Source of the DNA: Sphaerulina vaccinii
Lineage: Eukaryota; Ascomycota; Dothideomycetes; Mycosphaerellales; Mycosphaerellaceae
Direction of reading: 5' to 3'
DNA: 64,000 nt
Assembly: GCA_022570795.1 (NCBI GenBank)
Contig: JAKUDP010000011.1
Span: 310,001-374,000 of the forward strand
Shown here: positions 1 to 11,363 of the stretch, one piece after another
Position numbering within the stretch: the stretch's first letter is position 1
Layout: every line of letters starts with the position of its first letter
Position numbers and translations under genes: made by a program
Notes under the pieces: generated by a model
Database searches by the model: none
Seen by the model: only the letters and a program-made list of their open reading frames with translations
Told to the model about the DNA's origin: nothing

Positions 1-1107
1 CCCAAAATGTCCCCAAGTCTGATCCAGCAACTTATACATCATGATCTGAGAAGGTCCACTCACAGCCGTAGTGCTGAATTCAGTATGATAGATGAACTGA
101 TTAATCAACTGTTCACTACCTGTAACCCAACCAGCACGAAGACCCGCAGAGAGGATTTTCGAGGTAGCGTCGAGGCGAAGGACTCTTCCAGAATGATCGA
201 GAGATAAATAGGATTTTGGTAGGTTGGCCAGATATTCTTCTGCGGTTGTTGGAGGTGCGATGCCAGCTCCGCCAAGTCTCAAGAAGAAATATGGATCGTC
301 TTCGATGATAATGAGATCGTGACGTTCAGCGATTTCGTAAATTGCTTTACGTCTTTCAAGACTTTGTGTAGCACCAGTAGGATTCTGTCCGCAAGGAATC
401 ATATACAACACATACGGCTTTCTCCCTCGGGTTGCATCCCATTCTCTCAGCTTACATTCCAGCACATCAGGCAACAACCCCTCCTCATCCATCTTAACCC
501 CCAACAAATTAATCCCCAGCGGTTTCACCATCTCCAAAGTTCCAGGATAAGTATAATACTCAGTCAACAAAGTATCCCCGCGCTCACACAACATACGTAA
601 AATTATATCCAGCGCATGTGTATTACCGCAAGTTAAACTCGTAGCCCAGTTATGGATCTTTGGCTCGTGAACGAGTTCTACGTGCTCGGTGATGAAGCGG
701 AGGAGTTGGGGCGAGCCGGCTGAGTGACCGTAATTGAGAGCATGGCCGAGATCCCAGTCAGTTTCGCCATCGAGGCAGGAGGATGATGCAGTGGTGGTTA
801 CGGCGGATGACTTGAGTGACATTGTCATGGCATTCCAAGGGATTGTTGAGGCTACTGGGCGAGCTACGCCGAGGTTGCAGATTGGAGTGGTAGACTTTCT
901 TGAACTTGCTGATGCTTTGAGTGTTGAAGCTTGTCGGGCACGAGATTCGGTGCTTAATCGATGTGTCCAATCTTTTGATGGTGGTTTTGTCTTATCTGAG
1001 TGCTGCACACGGTATTGTGGCGAGAAAACCTTTGGAGCTATGCCTGTGGGAAGTGGTTCGGCTTCTATTCGATTGAGCTCGATGGCGGCAAGTTTCTTCG
1101 ACAGCAT
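1..1107 (-). CDS. ARO8-like: Aromatic amino acid aminotransferase, ARO8-type (3' end cut by window edge)
   Basis: PLP-dependent fold-type I aminotransferase that would interconvert aromatic amino acids (or 2-aminoadipate/kynurenine) and 2-oxo acids in the cytosol. One uninterrupted frame of 369 codons starts at the ATG at 1107-1105 and leaves the window at base 1. Visible family marks are the substrate segment around YGHSAGSPQLLRF, the SLTCGNTHALD segment, the NPTGATQSLERRKAIY block, the EDDPYFFL block that holds the cofactor-pairing Asp, and the lysine segment DATSKILSAGLRAGW, where Lys should form the PLP aldimine. The lysine loop reads SAGLRAGW; I recall APG in many relatives. The C-terminal small domain lies outside the window. 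A Zn2Cys6 regulator lies upstream on the same strand, 213 bp away. Family assignment is firm; the exact substrate is not. Confidence 0.9.
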   Translation of the reverse strand, partial: MLSKKLAAIELNRIEAEPLPTGIAPKVFSPQYRVQHSDKTKPPSKDWTHRLSTESRARQASTLKASASSRKSTTPICNLGVARPVASTIPWNAMTMSLKSSAVTTTASSSCLDGETDWDLGHALNYGHSAGSPQLLRFITEHVELVHEPKIHNWATSLTCGNTHALDIILRMLCERGDTLLTEYYTYPGTLEMVKPLGINLLGVKMDEEGLLPDVLECKLREWDATRGRKPYVLYMIPCGQNPTGATQSLERRKAIYEIAERHDLIIIEDDPYFFLRLGGAGIAPPTTAEEYLANLPKSYLSLDHSGRVLRLDATSKILSAGLRAGWVTGSEQLINQFIYHTEFSTTAVSGPSQIMMYKLLDQTWGHFG

Positions 1108-1173
1108 GATGTGTTGAGCGTTATTGGCAGTCCGGTATTCTCAAGTCGGAAGTAAGTCCAAGCAATTAGATGA

Positions 1174-1197
1174 ATGCTTATGCTTATGCTTATGCTT
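1174..1197. repeat. Hexanucleotide microsatellite (ATGCTT)4
   Basis: Four direct copies of ATGCTT lie between the aminotransferase start and the 3' end of the neighbouring regulator gene. The array is short and perfect. It is a likely length-variable locus but shows no coding role. Confidence 0.8.
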
Positions 1198-1320
1198 TCT
1201 TATATGTTGTGCACGAAGAAAGCCGTGTCGGAGTCTTCGGAGAATCGTACCAAGGCATGTGCGCGCGTGCCTTATGATCAGCATTCTTTGCGCAACAACC
1301 ACAATCCTTGCTTGGCTACA

Positions 1321-3505
1321 CTATGCAATGTCTTGAAAGAGTGCTGGATGCTCTGCAAGATTTGTCCAGAAGTCTAACTCGAAGTCCAGTGTTTCATTCT
1401 CGAAAGCGTTCCAAGGATCGGGCATACCCATGGCGTCCGGCACATTGCCATTGGTCTGGACGCTGGGTTGAGATGTACTCAGTAAGCCAAGGCTGACGCG
1501 ATTGAGCACACTTTTGATGGTGACTGTTGCACCTTGCAATAGTGCGTAGTTTGGTTGGTCAGGTCGAATGAGGACTCCGGCATCGACATGTGCGACGAAG
1601 ACACCGAGATCCTGGATGGCTTGCGCAACAGAGAAAGCACTGTGTGCGAGCTGAGTTCGATTGATCAACGCGAGACATATGATGCCTGCAGCAGGTAGAC
1701 CATAGAAAGCGATCTGTGGACGTCAGTCATGTCATGTTTTATGGATTAGAGCAACTACTCACCTTCCAAATGAATCCAGTCCCTGAGTTCGCCAACGAGC
1801 TTTGCAGAACTGCGACTTCTGCTGCCAGCTTGAGCATACTTCCTGAGACCTTCAAAAGCTCTTCACTTGGCTCAGATGTCTTCGTCATGAAAACTGAATG
1901 CAAAAGGAACTTGACGTGAAGAAGATTGAGCGCAGCACTGGCGACGAAATCTCGTTCCACTGCATTGCCTTCGAAATTCTGCAGGTGATCATTGAGGTGA
2001 TAGCGGTATGGAAGCGCTGCGGATAATGCTTCGCAGTCCAGTAGTATGTCCCTAGTTCAGTTAGTGCTGTGCACAAAACCATGTCATATTCGTCACTCTA
2101 TCTCGTCGCATGACGGCAGTAACATGCAGTCGGACAATGAGTGAATCGGATAGTACCAAAGCGAAAGGACATACCTCGACTGTTCTGCTCGGAACGCAGG
2201 ATCCTCAATCTTGGCAAGATCAAGGATTCGCTCCTTCAGTATCGCACATGCCACAGTCCATATTGTCTCAATAGCATAGTCAAAAGTTGTTGAGGGAAGG
2301 ATCTGAATCGTGGAGAAGAGATTGTCCGCGTCGTTGCGGGACATCTTCAAGGTACTGTGAGTACTATGCATACGATGAGGACGCCCAAGAAAGATGGAGA
2401 TGTTCTTGTCAGCTGAGTATGCACGAGCGAATGTTTGACTTCGCAAGCTGCTGAGCTTGTCGCCGCCCATTGATGCAAGATCTATTCGTTCGTGGTGTCC
2501 CAAAGCATAAAGTGAGCTGACCACGTCGCCGAGACGACGCCATGAGTGATAACTCTGATCACCATCGATCATAGAATGAGCGATGAAATCCTCGTACTGC
2601 AGAACCAATTGCAGATCATTTAGGCAGTCTAGAGACAGACAGATATCGAGACATTGATCTGCACATCGTAAAGTAGTCCTCTGAAGCTGCATTTGACCAG
2701 ATCGGGTACTGTACAGTGCTGGAAAATATGCAGTGTCCTCCACAGCTCGGCTCAGAGCAACAAGAAACATTCCAAGGGTAGCCCAGCCAGGATCATTATG
2801 GCAAAAAGTAGTACAGAAACTGGAAATGGTCTGCGTGCCATCCGCGATGAGGCGTTCGCGAGAGCTTCGAAAGAGTGATGATGCAAGCCCGGCTCCTGAT
2901 TTGGCTTGAAATAGTGTGCGAATGGCTTCTGTGCAAGGTACCACCAGTGGACCGGCTAAGGCTAGGTTGACCCCTCGAGATGTCCATTGAGCGACCAGCT
3001 GGGCACAAGCGTTGAAGTCGAGGCGCTTTAGGTCGTCCAGAAACTTTGTGTGCTGTACCACTTCGGCTTCTTCGAGCTCTCCCATAGCCTCGTGCAGAAC
3101 GAATTCGGGTGATGTGAACTCGTCAGTACCTCCACTGGCCTTAACGGTATCGAAGATGGTCGTATGACTCGATTGACCTTGGTAGCCGGGATTGGGATAG
3201 ATATGTGGTGTTGATGTATTGGTAGCAGGCGATTCGGTAGGGACAACAGAGCCGAGCGGTTCTCGAGCTTGTTGATGGGGACTTCTTCCATCGTGAGGAA
3301 GTGCACTCGAATGCGCTCTAGCGAAATCCCCAACTCCTGGTGTCTGCTCGGTTGGAGTAATTCGTCTCCGTTTGAATGGCCGATCGCGATAGACACAGGT
3401 TTCAGACTCATTGCTGTCAACGCAACGCCCGCAAATGGGCCTGGCATGATCGCATGATACCTTGGCTGCTCTGCAAGGCTCACATGCGGCCAATCGCTTA
3501 GGCAT
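1321..3505 (-). CDS. Zn(II)2Cys6 transcription factor
   Basis: Predicted nuclear regulator of about 670 aa, spliced as 3505-2175, 2051-1763 and 1713-1321. The introns have GTATGT...CTAG and GTGAGT...ACAG borders and the phases agree. The N-terminus carries a binuclear zinc cluster with six cysteines (CEPCRAAKVSC then CGRC and a late Cys at about residue 36), followed by a basic segment ending in KRRRI. The middle (about 180-470) has the fungal middle-homology pattern, including the ending ADKNISIFLGRPHR typical of these proteins. The C-terminal exon is acidic (DPWNAFENETLDFELDF), a plausible activation region. It lies head-to-tail with the ARO8-like gene, so it may control it. Its target is not shown by the sequence. 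Confidence 0.88.
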
Positions 3506-3696
3506 CTCCAGGGCGGTCTTATAATACAGATGGTAGTACAGTATCGTAGATGTCGGCGTAGTCGGTGAGGTCGAAGAAGGTTCGTTGAAAAGCTGGAGTC
3601 ATTGCGGAGAACTCGGCCCTTTTGTGAGACCCTTGTCGCCGAGACTCGCTCGCACACATGAAAGCGCCGACTGCGGAGCAATGCATATGACAATGC

Positions 3697-5036
3697 CTAC
3701 GCATCGTCGGAGACCGCGTCGCTCCAGCAAGCAACGACAGCCTGAACATTGCCACAGCGTCCCATGTCAATGTTGCGGTCTTCCCATGACCAAGAGAAAG
3801 ATTCCGCATGTTCCCTCAAGTACTTATCTCCCCTACGCAATCGTTGCTGCCCCTTCTTCCGCGACTCACGCGAGTAGGGTCCTGGTGGGTGCGGATCTTG
3901 CAAGTCAAATTCGTGCTGTGCCAGCTTCTCGCCACTGGCTAGAGCACCCATCAGCTCCTCGTAGCACTCGAAGCTGTCAAGCTGGAGCGCCTTGGCCACC
4001 CTCTCGCCAAAGAAGACGTGGTTGAGTTGCACAATCCGGCCGTACTTCAACATCATCGAAAGCTCAAGCGTGGCATACATGCAGTACCAGTCGCTATCGC
4101 CCGACCATGGCACGTACAAAGAGAAGACCTGAAGATTTGGCAAGTCCTTAGCAAGAGTCGTGGCGAACGGTGTCACCAGAGTGAGGCCGTCTGCACCGCG
4201 GTACAGAGGCTTGTCTAAGCTACCAGACCAGGCTCGCCTCGAGGGACCATCGTCACCCATCAATGCAGAGTTGGTGATGGCCATTGATACGATCCTCCGG
4301 CGAGTCGCTCGGGTGAGCTTCTTGATGAACTGCATGCAGCTGAACCCATCGGCGTCAAGCACCAGAGTGGTATTCTTATAGAGGACAGGCAGTGCTTCAT
4401 CAGAGATCTGATTGTTTACCAAGAGAAGTCCTGTGTGCACAGGAGCGACAAGTATCAAGGAGTCTGCTTCGTCCTCGCCGTAACCGTAGCCTGGAGAAGG
4501 AGCACATCGGAAGTCAGCAATTGTCTGCAGGAAGCGAGCATAGCTCGTGAGCTGTGCTTCTTGGCTTGCGGCTTTGGTAGGCTTCAGGATAATTGGGAGT
4601 CGGCAAGTTCCCACTTACCATACTCTTTTTCGTCGCTATCCTCTAGCTCCTCCTCATCCGTGCTGTCTTCGTCATCGTTGAGCGTGTCGAGTGCTGCCAG
4701 TGCAGCCGCCCGTGCTATGATGTCGTCGGCCCCTTCTTCGCTGGCAGAAAGATAATCATACTTTCCCTCTGCCTCGTCTTCTAAATCGTCATCGTCTTCA
4801 TCGTCTTCGCTCTCTGCACCAGATTCCTCTGTAGGCTCTTTTGGAGGATATGGAAACGCCACCGCTTCTGGAAATGTAACTCTGTTCCCTTGATACGGAT
4901 CGGTCATTTGGCGCTGAATGTATTCTTGTGTGAGTGTCGCGTATCCAGGAGAGCACCACACGAGCTCGTAGATGTGATCTCGGATCTCTCTCGGTATGCC
5001 CAAGAACGTGGGCGTTGCAGGCACCATTTCTGACAT
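3697..5036 (-). CDS. F-box/2EXR-like protein with long acidic insert
   Basis: Unknown function. The start at 5036 gives MSEMVPATPTFLGIPREIRDHIYELVW, which contains the FLxLPxEIRxxIY signature of fungal F-box-like/2EXR families and suggests an adaptor-type fold. Residues about 70-135 form an extremely acidic Asp/Glu tract. A canonical GTAAGT donor at 4618 ends exon 1. The in-phase acceptor most likely lies at 4560, giving a 59-nt intron; 4572 is an alternative. The second exon carries a LLLVNNQISDEALPVLYKNTTL stretch typical of this group, where a short motif is followed by a beta/alpha region naming exposed residues of a landscape of paralogues. It is transcribed divergently from the decarboxylase gene. 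Three relatives occur at 30-36.6 kb, with only the N-terminal signature in common. Confidence 0.7.
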
Positions 5037-5630
5037 ACTTGCTGATGATTTTGTCAGTGCTGCGAAGTATCGTGATGAATGTACTCAGTTTCAAGGCAAG
5101 ATGGATGTCGATGATTAGAAGACAAACACGAGACAGCTTGGACGCGTTGATCAGGCCGACGCGCTCTGTGCGCTGATCCCTGTCGTCGATAACAGACATT
5201 TCTGCATCTTTTCTGACTTCCTCTTCTCTCATCTTCTTGTTCTCCCAAGACTCGAAACACCAATCATTCTTGAACTGGTCCCATGCAATGCCATGGACAT
5301 TGAATGGCGCCAGCGAAATCCGGACTCAGCTTCTTGATGAAGCTGCCAGGGACTGGCTATGGCCGATAAGCACATTCTGGCCGCCTACCTGGCAAGTCAG
5401 CATACATAAGTATGCGCTGGTCAATGGGCGGGACTGATGGATTCAAGATGCCATAATGCCAGAACACGAAGTCGTGAGATGTCGAATCGGCTCCATTGCT
5501 GCAAGCAGCTCCTTGCGTGAGGTCGCCACCCCTCACTGCTGTTCTCCGAACTCCCCAGCCGCGAACAAGCGGACAGCATAAAGATACCGCATCACTCTAA
5601 TACCATACACTATCAAATATACATTCAAAT
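5037..5630. promoter_or_regulatory. Divergent promoter region, 594 bp
   Basis: This stretch lies between the start codons of the F-box-like gene (minus) and the decarboxylase gene (plus), so it must carry both promoters. A CCCCT element, like a stress-response element core, is seen near 5528. No clear TATA box was identified. No credible coding sequence is seen. Confidence 0.5.
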
Positions 5631-7416
5631 ATGCCAGAAGAGATCAAGCTTGCAGAATACCTCTTCGCCAGGCTCAAGCAGCTGGGTGTTGGCACGATCC
5701 ACGGAGTTCCTGGGGATTACAACCTCGAATTGCTAGACTATGTTGAGCCATCTGGCTTACATTGGACCGGAAGTTGTAACGAGCTCAATGGCGGCTATGC
5801 TGCTGATGGATATGCTCGAATCAAAGGCATTGGAGCTCTAATTACGACTTTCGGTGTCGGAGAGCTGAGTGCCAGTAAGTTGAAGCAGCAGAAGATGTAC
5901 TAAGTTACCTTCCCTGACTTCACTCCCAGTCAATGCTATTGCAGGCGCCTATGCTGAGCTGGCCCCTGTAGTGCACATTGTTGGAACTCCGACGAGACAA
6001 CAAAGTGACTCGCGAAGCCTGATCCACCATACACTAAACGATGGCGAATATGGCCACTTCGCCGACATGTACAAGCATGTCACTGTTGCACAAGCCAATC
6101 TTTCCGACCCAAGGACAGCCACGAGTCTCTTCGATGCTGCCCTAGCACAATGCCTCATCCAGAGTCGTCCGATCTACATCCAGATTCCTGTAGACATGGT
6201 TGCTGTCAAGGTCAGCACAGAGCCACTCGCGACTTCTATCGCAATACCACTAGCAACGTCCTCTGGCAACGAAGGCCCAGCTCTCGAAGTTGTGAAAGAA
6301 CGCATGAGCAAAGCTACGAAGCCGATGATCTTGGTTGATGGTGAGAGTTTAGCCTATGGCATTCTGGAACAGCTGCACCAACTCATCGAGACGACTGGCT
6401 GGCCCACGTGGACCTCAAACTTTGGCAAAGGCCTAGTTGATGAGACCTTGCCCAATGTACGCGGTGTCTGGAAGGGTCAGTGGTCCTCGAGAGAGGATCA
6501 GGAATACATCAAATCCGCAGATCTTATATTGTGCTTCGGGCCACACTTCTCGGGCACGAACTCATACTTCTATACCAGCATCCCACCGAAGAAGACCACT
6601 ATCTTTTTCAAGTCATCTTCGATCACTGCCGAAGATCAGGTGTTCCGTGATCTACCTGCCAAGCACATCTTATCACTGCTACTGAAGCAGGTCGATGTCA
6701 CAAAGCTTCAGAAGCCCTCTGCAGAACTTGCACCAGAGTCCACAAATGGGACATCGGAAATATCAGGCAACGAGAAACTGGACCAGCACAATCTATACTC
6801 CGAGATGCAGAAGTACTTACGCACTGGCGATATCATCATGGGCGAAACTGGCACAGCAGGCTATGGAGTCAGAATGTTCAAACTTCCCAAACATGCTCGA
6901 CTGTTCAAGCCTGTCACATGGCTGTCAATTGGCTACATGCTGCCAGCATGTCAAGGTGCTGCACTCGCGCAGAGAGAGCTCGATCAAGCTGGAAAGTGGC
7001 AACGGCATGATGGCAAGCTCCCTCGGACTATCCTACTCATAGGAGATGGCAGCTTCCAGATGACCGTCCAAGAGTTATCAACCGTCATACGAGAGAAGCT
7101 CAATGTGACAATCATACTGCTCAACAATGACGGCTACACTATCGAAAGATGCATTCATGGAAAAGACCAAGCTTACAACGACGTGGCAAGGTGGAGATAT
7201 CTCAATGCACCGGCTTTCTTTGGTGTTGCTGAAAAGACTGGGAATTCAGAAGAGTATATCTCGACTACTGCTGTCGCGAAGACTGTTGGAGAATTGCGTG
7301 AAGCTCTTGATGCCGTAGATCAACGAGATGTTGCAGGCTTGGAGATGATAGAGGTGATTCTCGACAGGGAAGACGCGATGTCTCCTCTATCAGACTTGCT
7401 GGCTAAGCAGAAGTAG
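5631..7416 (+). CDS. PDC-like: Pyruvate decarboxylase-type ThDP enzyme
   Basis: Cytosolic thiamine-diphosphate enzyme predicted to decarboxylate a 2-oxo acid, pyruvate or an aromatic/branched analogue, to an aldehyde. It is 576 aa, near the usual 560-570. Exon 1 is 5631-5874 and exon 2 is 5930-7416. The intron has a GTAAGT donor, a TACTAAG branch and a CCCAG acceptor, and it splits an Ile codon. Visible catalytic features are HGVPGDYNLELLD (proton-relay Asp), the CNELNGGYAADGYAR cofactor Glu, the His pair in SLIHHTLNDGEYGHF, the GDG...NN cofactor/Mg motif (IGDGSFQ...LLNNDGY) and the YTIE segment with the catalytic Glu. The substrate-pocket neighbourhood (TPTRQQSDSRS) differs from the main fungal glycolytic enzyme as I remember it, suggesting a divergent paralogue. 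Its closeness to an ARO8-like gene makes an Ehrlich-type role possible. Confidence 0.93.
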
Positions 7417-7810
7417 TAGTCGATGATCGGGATGTAATGCCTTTTGCTGCCTCCGCTTCAGGTGCTCCTATTCAGATCAGCTTTCTGAGGCAGTCACGAT
7501 CCATAGCTGGGAGGGAGGTACAGGCAAGCTGGCTCTGGCGCACCGAGCTCTCTCCCTCCTTAACTCCTTTCAAACACCTGCCTGATGCACACTACCGCCT
7601 CGTCTGTGCAATACCACGCAGGAGGACGTGCTTTCACGAAGGCCTTGAACTCGACAACTGATCGTCCTGCCGGCCCCACAAGGGTCTGGGCCACAACCAG
7701 ATACGGATCGGGTGGCGGTTTTCGAGCTACGTAATCTTGAATCCCATGAAAGATACACAATCATCATCAATGGCAAGCTGGTACAATCATGTAGTCGACT
7801 TACTACAGCT
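7417..7810. other. Intergenic, decarboxylase 3' end to regulator start
   Basis: This is presumably the 3' UTR of the decarboxylase and the promoter of the next plus-strand gene. Open stretches here lack family features. In-frame codons upstream of 7811 do not resemble the conserved start of the next protein. Confidence 0.5.
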
Positions 7811-8936
7811 ATGCCACGGAAAGCGGACCCAGCACCTAACACAAAATTCGAGTTCATCACAATCGACAATCCTTCGCAGGCCACTAGCGCTTTGGTACGC
7901 CGGCAAGTCCGAAGCCATGTCACAGAACTTCAACATAGGAAGAAGAACGAGAACAAGACTAGCAGGATACGATTTGCGCACGACTTCAAAATCAAGGCGA
8001 AACCAAAGCTGAAGGAGAAACAGAGAACGCGTGGAAACGAACACATCGAACTATCTTCCATCGCTGATCTCACCAACCCACTAGCCGCTGCTTTTGCAAG
8101 AGGAACCTTGGCTTTCCAACTATATACTCTCAACGACTCCGAGAATGTAGTAGGCAAGATCTTAAGCCATATGGGCACGGATGCACTAGGTTTACTTGTG
8201 AGTTGATCGCCTGTTCCAAACAACAATCTTCATGGCCGAGCTAACCGTCTAACTATAGACCAACTACGAAACCATGGTCCTAGGCCAAACTCCCGAATTC
8301 GAACGTCAATACAGCGACATCGCAAAACCAGGTTCTGCCTACGAAACCCTTTTTCCAGAGATCTTCCGCGATCCAGCTTTATTATCAGCCTGCATGCTAC
8401 TCTCACTTTCGCAAATGACAGCCAAACGTCCTCAGCCTGTGGATCCAAGTTGTACTTATCATATTTTGCAACTGAGAGGACATGTAATTCATGAGATCAA
8501 TATCGGTATGCATGATCCTGTGAGGTCGATGGGAGATCACATGGTTGTTGCTATTCTTCTGTTGGCGACTTGTGAGGCGTTGCATGGGTTGAGGAAGAGT
8601 TATCCGATTCATATGAGGGGTTTGATGGATCTGATCAATCATAGAGGGGGGTTAAGGGCGCTGGGGAGTAGTGGGAGTGTGGAGGGGTTTAGTAAGTTAT
8701 TCAAAGCTGCGAGTACGACTCCAACTAACGGCCAACCTACTGTAGTTCTCTGGCAGGATAAGAATATTGCGAACATTGTTGGAGGACAAGGTTATAGCCA
8801 TCTTGCGGAGAATCCTACGAGAGTACACGATCCGAAACCAGATAAGGAACATTTTTTGTGGGGTGCTACTGTTAACGCGAAGACTGAGGTGCTGGATGAG
8901 TTCGCTGATGGGTATGAAGATGAGCCAGCGTGGTGA
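7811..8936 (+). CDS. Fungal transcription-factor-domain protein without zinc cluster
   Basis: Likely regulator of 336 aa, spliced as 7811-8197, 8259-8691 and 8746-8936. Introns use GTGAGT and GTAAGT donors, and the second has a CTAAC branch site. The chosen ATG gives MPRKADPAPNTKFEFITIDN, followed by a motif with RRQVRSHVTELQHRKK; this matches the conserved N-terminal block of a large ascomycete family often annotated as fungal transcription factor or DUF3468-like. The middle contains CMLLSLSQMTAKR and LRGHVIHEINIGM, typical of that domain. No Cys6 DNA-binding cluster is present, and the protein is shorter than most relatives I know, so it may be a truncated or accessory form. It lies downstream of the decarboxylase on the same strand. 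Confidence 0.75.
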
Positions 8937-9197
8937 TCTGTTCCGATAGAAAACCACAGTGCAGCAATAGAACTTTTGATAGAGTTTCACTTCCCTGTTC
9001 ATTCATTCGCGCTAGTGAGTGGCTAAGCCCCGTGTCGAGGTAGGCGCGTCTCCGCTTGACTCCTTCACCTTCACACGTTCACGTCCATCGCTCCATCACC
9101 AGAAACACACCTCCCCCATTGTGGACCTCGAATAGCTTTGGACTTCAACAGTTGCCTTTGCGTTACCCACTCGCTGATCATCTCACAAACAAATGCA

Positions 9198-10251
9198 ATG
9201 GCCGTCCTCGAGGCACTGCCTGGATTGGAAGTGACAGTCGATGTCGCGGATCAACCTCTGCAAGAATATATCGAACAGGACCTCGAAGAAGAACCTAGAA
9301 CTGTCACGCGATACGTTGAAGCTCAGAACGACCAGATCTTTCAAATTACGTGCACTGCCACACCACAACTTGAATTTCTCGGCGATCTGTTCGCTTTCGA
9401 ATTCAAAGTGGATGGCCAAAGGGTGGCCAAAAAGTTGCTTGACGAAGGGAGCAAGCGATGTACAGTGATCTGCGAGGGTTACAATCCGGCTCCAAATGTT
9501 CTCAGGAAATTCACTTTCAATGCAGTGGAGCTTGGTACGTAGTCAGCCATATCACATCTGCAATGCTGACGCCGACTAGCCGATGAAGACTTTGTGAGCA
9601 CCGATCAACTTCCTCGAATCAAAGATACTGGCACAGTCGAAGTCATCGTACATCACAAAATCAAGAAGAGCGCCGGCCGCAAGTGGCTTCCCGCCAAGTG
9701 CGCAGGTGAGGATAGACTGAGCGTTATTCCGGAGAAGGCTATCAAAGGGCAGGCCATATCGCACAGTGTCAAGTAAGCCTAGCCCAGTACAAAGGACATA
9801 TGAGATGCTGAACATAGCCAGATTTGGCCCTGATGTCGTTACCAAGACTTATGGTACGACCAAGGCATCGTATGTGGACAAGACAAAAACGCCGGCTGCG
9901 ATTTTCGTCTTCCGCTACAGATCCAGACAAGCCTTAGTCTCCTCGATGATCATTCCACGCACACCGTCGCCCCCGCCAATCGAGGAGAGAGCAGACTTGC
10001 GTGCAGGGGAGATACGCGAGCTACAGAGACAGGTCAAAGAGCTTAGAGAGCTCAACGCTAGTGCGGCAAACGTCAAGCGTGAGCGTCCGGACGATCCTGA
10101 TGTGAAGCCAACCAAGCGTAAGCGCTCTTCGCCCGGAGAGAATGATGTTCTCATCACCCTCGATGAGGATGGGGTTCGAGAGTTGCCCACGGTGGGATTG
10201 CCTCCACGCCAGCGGACCGAGGTGATCGACTTGGGCAGTGATTCGGACTGA
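9198..10251 (+). CDS. DUF7918-type nuclear protein with SIM-like C-terminus
   Basis: Unknown function, 319 aa, exons 9198-9534, 9580-9772 and 9822-10251. Introns start GTACGT and GTAAGC, and all phases close. The start MAVLEALPGLEVTVDVADQP and the following LQEY...VTRYVEAQNDQIF pattern match a fungal-specific domain (DUF7918-like) as I recall it. An alternative in-frame ATG at 9138 would add 20 residues that look non-conserved. The C-terminal third has a predicted coiled segment rich in Glu/Arg/Leu (EIRELQRQVKELRELN), a basic NLS-like KPTKRKRSS, and the end VIDLGSDSD, which fits a SUMO-interaction motif: hydrophobic core then acidic/phospho-Ser. This suggests a nuclear, SUMO-linked role, which is inference. 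Confidence 0.8.
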
Positions 10252-10799
10252 GGTAGGCCTCTCTGCGTTTGTGACGACCACTGCAAGCGTACTGAGACCA
10301 CTATCAGCATTGATTGCACAATGGTGGGGCTGTAGTCGCAGTGACCCCTAGCAAGAGGCAAGGGAGCTTGACCATGACATACTTAGCGCGCATACGATAC
10401 CCATACTCCTGCCATCCAGATGATATCTTTAACACTCAGATTAGCCATCCTAGCCAACAACTTCTGCAGGTCTCGACACGTAGCTCCAGGTGTATACCAA
10501 GGCCTCTCATGTCCAGCAAAGCTACTAACATAGAACGTCAAGCCCCTAGTTCAGTCCAGATTCTCATATGTCCATACCCTGACAATGCACACGGTAAGTT
10601 CTCTTCACTCCATCTCCCTCGCCACCGCTCCGTTCACCCGCCTCTTCCTGCATCGCGCTGCGTCTTCGCCTCCTGCAGCTCAGTTGCCATATCTGGGCAG
10701 AGAGACGACAGGATGCCAAAGTCGTTCTCCAATATCTCACCGTGAGTTGTTGTTACTGATAGTATGCGGCGGCACATATAACGTCTGCTCAGTATACTT

Positions 10800-11160
10800 C
10801 GAGAGTCAGGTTGAAAGTGTCGATGTCTCCCAGAAGCCCATGAATTGCTCTGTCAGCTCGTACTCATCATATGTTGGTAGTGCCGACAGAGAAGCCTGTG
10901 CCTACTGGCTGATCGATCCAGACCATGTTTATCAGGCTAATGGACAGAGCACGGCGAGAGTAGGGCAGCTGAGCACAAGATGTCCTTGAGAGCGTGAAGT
11001 TCAGTGCAGGACCCCAGGAAATTCTGCCAGCGTCGAGTAAGGTCTGTAGTATGTCATGGAACCTAAGAATATCAACAATGTTAGGCGTTAGATCGAGCTG
11101 AACACTGGCTTGACAGACATCTGGACAATATATTCGATGAGGAAGAGACAGCAACAATGA
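10800..11160 (-). pseudogene. Decayed serine carboxypeptidase (S10) relic
   Basis: On the minus strand 10929-10870 reads NMVWIDQPVGTGFSVGT, the hallmark segment of S10 serine carboxypeptidases just before the nucleophile region. Upstream in the same frame a WGPALNF stretch fits the preceding family block. The frame then stops at 10867. A neighbouring frame continues with DEYELTEQFMGFWE, which fits the next family block, again followed by stops. The GESYGG nucleophile block and the His/Asp parts cannot be found. It is therefore a broken fragment of a secreted or vacuolar peptidase gene. The rest of 10252-11363 shows nothing else that I can support. Confidence 0.6.
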
Positions 11161-11363
11161 GAATTCGTGTTATGATTATTGTTCGTTTCGTCGTTTCTGC
11201 ATGAGCGATTGTGCTGTAGTGAAGCTCTGTTTCTGTTTCAACCTAATGATCGATGGGTATCTCGCTAATGAACGCAGCAATCAAGCGAGTGAGGGCGCGC
11301 AGTGCGCATGTCCTGTGTCTGATCCTGTAGACCAATCCTGAACGTGAAGAGATACGAAAATGA

